A stretch of DNA of 10,555 nt from Tidjanibacter sp. (GTDB lineage: Bacteria > Bacteroidota > Bacteroidia > Bacteroidales > Rikenellaceae): contig JAFNVE010000065.1 in assembly GCA_017379955.1 (NCBI GenBank), forward strand, positions 1-10,555, given 5' to 3'. Positions 6,302 to 10,555 of this stretch are shown piece by piece (positions within the stretch are counted from its first letter, which is position 1; each line of letters begins with the position of its first letter). The notes beneath the pieces were generated by a model. It searched no databases. It was not told where the DNA came from and was given only the letters and a program-made list of their open reading frames with translations. A program made the translations under genes and the position numbers.

Positions 6302-8020
6302 ATGGCGACAATATCGAGAGAACAATACAATAATCTCTTCGGCCCGACAGTGGGCGACCGTATCCGCTTGGGCGATACAGACCTCTACATTGAGATAGAA
6401 CGCGACCTGCGCACAATGGGTGACGAAGTGGTTTATGGTGGCGGTAAGACCCTGCGCGATGGTATGGGACTTGCTAATAGTCTGAGTGGCGATCAAGGCT
6501 CACTTGACCTGGTGATTACCAACGTAACCATATTGGACCCCAAATTGGGTGTCGTTAAGGCCGATGTAGGTATCAAGGATGGTAAGATTGCCGGTATCGG
6601 CAAATCGGGCAACCCCAACACCATGCGTGGTGTATCGCCCAATCTGGTGACAGGTGCTTCGACAGATGCAATTTCGGGTGAGCACTTGATTCTCACGGCC
6701 GGTGCTATCGACAGCCACGTTCACTTCATCTCACCCCAACAGGCGGAGGCTTGCCTGAGCAACGGTATCACCACACTGATTGGTGGTGGCGTTGGTCCTA
6801 CCGACGGCACTAACGGCACAACAATCACCTCCGGCAAGTGGAATATCGAAAAGATGATTCAGTCTGCCGAGGGCCTGCCTATCAATATCGGTTATCTCGG
6901 CAAGGGCAACTGCTCAGTGGCCGGGCCTATCGAGGAACAGATTTTGGCGGGTGCTTGCGGATTAAAGATTCACGAAGATTGGGGCTCAACACCTGCAGCA
7001 ATTCGTCGTGCAGTATCGGTTGCCGATCGCTTCGATGTGCAGGTAGCAATCCACACCGACACGCTCAACGAGGGTGGTTATGTGGAGGATACGATTGCTG
7101 CTATAGACGGTCGTACAATCCACACCTATCACACCGAGGGTGCTGGTGGCGGTCACGCTCCCGATTTGTTGAAGATGGCCTCTCAGCTCAACGTACTCCC
7201 CTCTTCGACCAACCCCACCCTGCCCTTTGGTATCAACTCGCAGGCCGAGCTCTTCGATATGATTATGGTGTGCCACAACCTCAACCCGAAGATTCCTTCG
7301 GATGTTGCTTTTGCAGAGAGCCGTGTGCGTCCCGAGACTCAGGCAGCCGAAAACGTACTTCACGACTTGGGTGTGCTGTCGATGATTACCTCCGACTCGC
7401 AGGCTATGGGTCGTGTAGGTGAGTCGTTCCTCAGGGCTATCCAAATGGCATCGTATATGAAGAACGTCAGTGGTAAACTCCACGAAGACAGCGACCACAA
7501 CGACAACTTCCGCGTATTGCGCTACCTGGCTAAGGTAACAATCAATCCCGCTATCACCTTTGGTGTATCCGATATTATCGGCTCTGTTGAGCGTGGTAAG
7601 ATGGCCGACCTTGTATTGTGGGAGCCCGCCTTCTTTGGCACAAAGCCCAAGATGGTGATTAAGGGCGGTATGATTAATTGGGCGCAGATGGGTGACCCCA
7701 ACGCCTCACTGCCCACTCCTCAGCCTATCTATATGCGCTCGATGTTCGGCTCATTTGGCAAGGCTATGCCTAAAACCTGTCTGACCTTTACTTCGCGTGC
7801 TGCTTGGGAGAGCGATATTGCGCACCGACTCGGTTTGGAGCGAGGAATATACCCCGTCAGTCGCACCCGTTCACTCACAAAGGAGCAGATGATTCTCAAC
7901 TCCGCAACACCTCACATTGAGGTCAACCCCGACACCTTTGAGGTAAGGATTGACGGTAAGGTAGTCGAGATTGCTCCCGCAAAAGAGTTCTCCTTGGCTC
8001 AACTCTATTGGTTTAGTTAG
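6302..8020 (+). CDS. ureC: Urease alpha subunit (catalytic)
   Basis: UreC hydrolyses urea to ammonia and carbamate at a dinickel centre in the cytoplasm. At 572 residues it is full length and offset +5 from Klebsiella numbering. All key residues are present. The first His pair is His139 and His141 (SHVHF), and the lysine carbamylated to bridge the two nickels is Lys222 (LKIHEDWG), with His224 beside it. Further nickel ligands are His251 (AIHTDTLNE), His277 ([12 protein letters not shown]) and Asp365 ([12 protein letters not shown]). The mobile-flap Cys324-His325 (MVCHNL) supplies the catalytic His, and Arg341 lies in ESRVRPET. The N-terminus ([19 protein letters not shown]) and C-terminus (LAQLYWFS) resemble typical family ends. 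The enzyme should be active once nickel is loaded by UreDEFG. No disruption is seen. Confidence 0.99.
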   Translation: MATISREQYNNLFGPTVGDRIRLGDTDLYIEIERDLRTMGDEVVYGGGKTLRDGMGLANSLSGDQGSLDLVITNVTILDPKLGVVKADVGIKDGKIAGIGKSGNPNTMRGVSPNLVTGASTDAISGEHLILTAGAIDSHVHFISPQQAEACLSNGITTLIGGGVGPTDGTNGTTITSGKWNIEKMIQSAEGLPINIGYLGKGNCSVAGPIEEQILAGACGLKIHEDWGSTPAAIRRAVSVADRFDVQVAIHTDTLNEGGYVEDTIAAIDGRTIHTYHTEGAGGGHAPDLLKMASQLNVLPSSTNPTLPFGINSQAELFDMIMVCHNLNPKIPSDVAFAESRVRPETQAAENVLHDLGVLSMITSDSQAMGRVGESFLRAIQMASYMKNVSGKLHEDSDHNDNFRVLRYLAKVTINPAITFGVSDIIGSVERGKMADLVLWEPAFFGTKPKMVIKGGMINWAQMGDPNASLPTPQPIYMRSMFGSFGKAMPKTCLTFTSRAAWESDIAHRLGLERGIYPVSRTRSLTKEQMILNSATPHIEVNPDTFEVRIDGKVVEIAPAKEFSLAQLYWFS

Positions 8021-8032
8021 CAGACAAAAGCT

Positions 8033-8650
8033 ATGAAAATCTATACACAAATTATCGGTAACACCGCCTCGCCACATTGGGCAGAGGCAACACAGAGTAT
8101 CGAGAAGGAGTATATAGACCTTGACCACTGGTCGGCTCAAAAGAGCCGATTGGTGGCAACGGGGTCACTCGGCAACACCTACGCCATATCGCTCGACCGT
8201 GGGCGACGCCTTAGCGATGGTGATATCATCTACTACTCCGCCGAAGAGGGACGTGCTGTTGTAATTCGAATTTCGCTCGACGAGGTGATGGTAGCAACGC
8301 TCGACCCCGAGAGGATGGGGAGTGTAGAACGACTCTTAACAAGCGCAGTCGAACTTGGTCACGCACTCGGCAACCAACATTGGCCCGCCGTGGTGCGAGG
8401 AGCCCAGGTATTTGTACCAATGAGCATAGACCGCAAGGTGATGGAGAGTGTGATGAAGAGCCACCCAATCGAGGGGTTGGAGTATGAGTTTAGGCCGGGC
8501 AGTGAGATAATTCCCTATCTCTCGCCCCACGAACTGCGACTACTCTTTGGAGGCTCGACAGAGCAATGCTACCACAACCATAACCACTCGCACAATGAGC
8601 ACCACCACACGCACTCTCATCACAAAGTCCACGCTCACGGGAAAGATTAG
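8033..8650 (+). CDS. ureE: Urease accessory nickel chaperone UreE with His-rich tail
   Basis: UreE is a cytoplasmic homodimer that delivers Ni2+ to the UreG-UreF-UreD complex. This 205-residue protein has the N-terminal peptide-binding-like domain (1-75) followed by the metal-binding domain. The signature GHALGNQHWP is at 109-118, where His110 corresponds to the conserved interface His that binds nickel. The C-terminus (181-202) holds 12 histidines in 22 residues, a nickel-storage tail like that of Klebsiella UreE. The ATG at 8033 is 12 nt after ureC. The last 56 nt also encode the start of ureF in another frame. Confidence 0.96.
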   Translation: MKIYTQIIGNTASPHWAEATQSIEKEYIDLDHWSAQKSRLVATGSLGNTYAISLDRGRRLSDGDIIYYSAEEGRAVVIRISLDEVMVATLDPERMGSVERLLTSAVELGHALGNQHWPAVVRGAQVFVPMSIDRKVMESVMKSHPIEGLEYEFRPGSEIIPYLSPHELRLLFGGSTEQCYHNHNHSHNEHHHTHSHHKVHAHGKD

Positions 8651-9326
8651 CCGACTGCTACGACTACTCCAATATGGCGACTCGGCACTGCCGATTGGGG
8701 GTTTCTCCTTTTCGGGCGGTGTAGAGAGTGCAGTGGCAAGTGGACTGTTAAGAGGCGCAGAGGAGTTGGAGGGCTATTTGCGCCAATCGTTACGTTGTGC
8801 GGCACTCACCGATGGTATTGCCGCCCTACACGCCCACAGATGGGCGATGTTGGGCAATACTGATGCTATTGTCGAGGTCGATTGCCGACTCTACCGCACA
8901 AAACTCCTTGCCGAGAATCGTCAGATGTCGCTTCGTCTCGGCTCTCGTTTGCTCTCTTTGGCTCACACTACGCTCCAATCGGAGTTATTGGCTGAGTATG
9001 CGGAGAAGGTATCGCAAGGCAGAGCCTATGCAACACACGCAGTGGTTTTGGCCACTACGCTTGCCGAGGTGGGTGTGGATGAGCAAGGAGTATGGTCGGT
9101 GCTTATGGCAGGGGTAGAGAATATGGTATTGGGGGCTTCGCTGCGCACTATGCGGGTAACTCACATAGAGACACAAGCAATACTTCATCGCACTGCCACC
9201 TACATTGAGAAGTTATATGCAGAGGCAGTGGAACTTAGGCTCGACGATATGCAGAGTTTCGCTCCTATGTTGGAGATTGTGGCTGCCCTGCACGAGAGAG
9301 GAAACGAGAGATTGTTTATGAATTAG
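8595..9326 (+). CDS. ureF: Urease accessory protein UreF
   Basis: UreF bridges UreD and UreG in the urease activation complex and guides UreG's GTPase cycle. The family signature LLQYGDSALPIGGFSFSGGVE spans about residues 24-44, followed by an all-helical body ending LFMN, for 243 residues in total. The first ATG in the frame is 8595, inside ureE. An upstream TTG at 8547 could add 16 residues, but they look like out-of-frame ureE sequence, so ATG 8595 is preferred. The overlap with ureE is 56 nt. As the frame is shifted by one, the CAC-rich His tail of UreE is read as Thr codons, giving UreF 7 Thr in its first 15 residues. The stop is 9 nt before ureG. Start choice is the main uncertainty. 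Confidence 0.93.
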   Translation: MSTTTRTLITKSTLTGKISRLLRLLQYGDSALPIGGFSFSGGVESAVASGLLRGAEELEGYLRQSLRCAALTDGIAALHAHRWAMLGNTDAIVEVDCRLYRTKLLAENRQMSLRLGSRLLSLAHTTLQSELLAEYAEKVSQGRAYATHAVVLATTLAEVGVDEQGVWSVLMAGVENMVLGASLRTMRVTHIETQAILHRTATYIEKLYAEAVELRLDDMQSFAPMLEIVAALHERGNERLFMN

Positions 9327-9335
9327 AAAAATGGT

Positions 9336-9962
9336 ATGAAAATGAGTTGCAGAATAGGAATTGGAGGCCCTGTCGGGTCAGGCAAAACAGCACTTATTGA
9401 GGCTATTACGCCACGACTACTAAACAAAGGGTTGAGTATACTGATTGTAACAAACGACATAGTCACCACCGAGGATGCAAAGCACGTTCGCCACGTTCTG
9501 CGTGGTGTGCTTGCCGAGGAGAGGATTATTGGTGTCGAGACGGGTGCCTGTCCACACACAGCCGTTCGCGAGGACCCATCGATGAATCTGGCGGCTGTGG
9601 AGGAGATGGAGGCACGCTTTCCCGATGCCGATGTGGTATTCATAGAGTCGGGAGGAGATAATCTGACACTGACATTTAGTCCGGCACTTGTCGATTTCTT
9701 CATTTACGTTATCGACGTGGCGGCAGGAGATAAGATACCACGCAAGGATGGTCCGGGGATTACCCACTCCGATATCCTTGTCATCAATAAATTCGACCTT
9801 GCGCCCTACGTTAAGGCCGATTTGGATGTAATGCGCAGAGATTCTAAACTTATGCGCGGAGATAAGCCCTTTGTCTTTACCAACTGCTTTACGGGCGAGG
9901 GAATTGACACGCTTGTCGAGATGATTGAGCAGTTAGCACTATTTGACATAGTTGAACAATGA
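9336..9962 (+). CDS. ureG: Urease accessory GTPase UreG
   Basis: UreG is a SIMIBI-class GTPase that dimerises on binding nickel and GTP and passes nickel to apo-urease through UreF-UreD. The 208-residue protein is of normal length. Visible motifs are the P-loop GGPVGSGKT at 10-18, the metal-binding Cys72-Pro-His74 in [15 protein letters not shown], the switch-like ESGGDNL at 104-110, and the guanine-specificity NKFD at 151-154. The ATG at 9336 is used; an ATG at 9342 would remove only two residues. The ATG at 9331 hits a stop after two codons. The stop codon overlaps the ureD start (ATGA), which implies translational coupling. Confidence 0.98.
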   Translation: MKMSCRIGIGGPVGSGKTALIEAITPRLLNKGLSILIVTNDIVTTEDAKHVRHVLRGVLAEERIIGVETGACPHTAVREDPSMNLAAVEEMEARFPDADVVFIESGGDNLTLTFSPALVDFFIYVIDVAAGDKIPRKDGPGITHSDILVINKFDLAPYVKADLDVMRRDSKLMRGDKPFVFTNCFTGEGIDTLVEMIEQLALFDIVEQ

Positions 9963-10555
9963 GCAGACCAATACCCACAGAACTTGCCCCCTATCTGCGT
10001 CAGCCACCAGCAATGCAGGCAGGGGCTACGGGAAAGTTTGGAGAGCTGGAACTCTACTTTGAGGCTACTCCGAGTGGCAAAACGGTGCTTCGTCACCTCT
10101 ACCGTCGTGCGCCACTGATTGTGCAGCAGGCACTCTATTTCGATGAGGAGTTGCCCACAATGCCGTGTGTCTATATTCTCTCCTCAGGTGGGCCAAATGT
10201 CGATGGCGACCGCTATCGTCAGGTGTTTCGTCTGGGAGAGGGTGCAATGGCACATATCTCAACCGGAGCAGCCACAAAGATAGCCCCGATGCGCTACAAT
10301 CACGCCTCTATGCATCAAGAGATTAGACTTGCCGATGGGGCATACTTAGAGTATCTTCCCGAGCCAACTATTCCGTGCCGAGAAGCACGCTATCGGAGCG
10401 AGTGTCAGATAACAATAGCCCCAACAGCGACTCTGTTTTACAGCGAGATATACACCTCCGGCAGACGTCATCACAACGGTGAGAGTTTCCGTTACGACCT
10501 GCTCTCACTCTCCACCACAGCAAGGAGAGATAGTGGCGAGGAGTTATTTAGCGAA
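9959..10555 (+). CDS. ureD: Urease accessory protein UreD (UreH), N-terminal part, cut by right edge
   Basis: The frame is open from the ATG at 9959 to the window edge (199 codons). UreD is the scaffold that binds apo-urease and, with UreF and UreG, channels nickel into the active site. The stretch [20 protein letters not shown] corresponds to the family's SGGxxxGD motif, [13 protein letters not shown] to the conserved Thr-x-x-AxTK region, and [16 protein letters not shown] to the LExLPExxIPFxxA motif. UreD is usually about 270-290 residues, so roughly a third is missing to the right. The start overlaps the ureG stop by 4 nt. In this branch UreD is placed last in the operon, after ureG. Confidence 0.94.
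   Translation, partial: MSRPIPTELAPYLRQPPAMQAGATGKFGELELYFEATPSGKTVLRHLYRRAPLIVQQALYFDEELPTMPCVYILSSGGPNVDGDRYRQVFRLGEGAMAHISTGAATKIAPMRYNHASMHQEIRLADGAYLEYLPEPTIPCREARYRSECQITIAPTATLFYSEIYTSGRRHHNGESFRYDLLSLSTTARRDSGEELFSE

Noticed and set aside
5769..6416. 215-codon minus-strand open frame over ureB/ureC
   Set aside because: It is antisense to well-conserved urease genes, Cys- and Leu-rich without a domain, and has no start context.
6838..7422. 194-codon plus-strand open frame inside ureC
   Set aside because: It is an out-of-frame reading of ureC, rich in Arg, Cys and Ser, as expected for a shadow frame.
8547..8594. Longer UreF starting at TTG 8547
   Set aside because: The extension is out-of-frame UreE sequence with no family similarity. 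ATG 8595 already gives a complete UreF.
1..10555. tRNA, rRNA, CRISPR array, insertion sequence or phage signs
   Set aside because: No direct-repeat/spacer arrays, transposase or integrase frames, or cloverleaf tRNA sequences were recognised; gene content is ordinary chromosomal.

Overview
The window looks like chromosomal DNA from a member of the Bacteroidota, most likely order Bacteroidales. The signs are a close match to the Bacteroidota promoter (TTTG, 20 bp, TAnnTTTG) before the first gene, A/T-rich leaders mostly without Shine-Dalgarno sequences, an M13-peptidase lipoprotein with a short lipobox signal, and tandem and palindromic intergenic repeats of a kind I associate with this group. 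The genus cannot be fixed from the sequence alone.

Left part (1-4950). A minus-strand M13-family metallopeptidase lipoprotein runs off the left edge. Divergent from it is a secreted serine hydrolase of the beta-lactamase/NylB type. A repeat-rich gap of 280 bp follows, holding a 9-bp tandem array arranged as an inverted repeat, a strong bidirectional terminator, an AT-rich short repeat and an 82-bp palindromic element. Next come a minus-strand ZIP-family metal transporter and a plus-strand outer-membrane protein resembling OprB carbohydrate porins. The porin converges on a minus-strand CrcB/Fluc fluoride channel gene, and the two overlap by 4 nt at their stop codons.

Right part (5485-10555). 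A compact plus-strand urease operon has the order ureA-ureB-ureC-ureE-ureF-ureG-ureD, with ureD cut by the right edge. UreA, UreB and UreC form the nickel enzyme that splits urea into ammonia and carbamate. UreE carries nickel, UreG is the GTPase, and UreF and UreD complete the activation complex that builds the carbamylated-lysine dinickel centre. All expected nickel ligands and catalytic residues are visible in UreC. Genes are separated by 2-12 nt or overlap (56 nt for ureE/ureF, 4 nt for ureG/ureD), so they are probably co-transcribed and translationally coupled. No nickel importer, urea channel or NikR regulator lies inside the window.

I found no clearly undescribed system. The points most worth a second look are an 11-bp GNRA-capped hairpin in the ureA leader, a Cys/His tail on UreB, the dual-coding ureE/ureF overlap that encodes UreE's histidine-rich tail, the fluoride channel beside a fluoride-sensitive enzyme, and the repeat cluster at 2704-2966.
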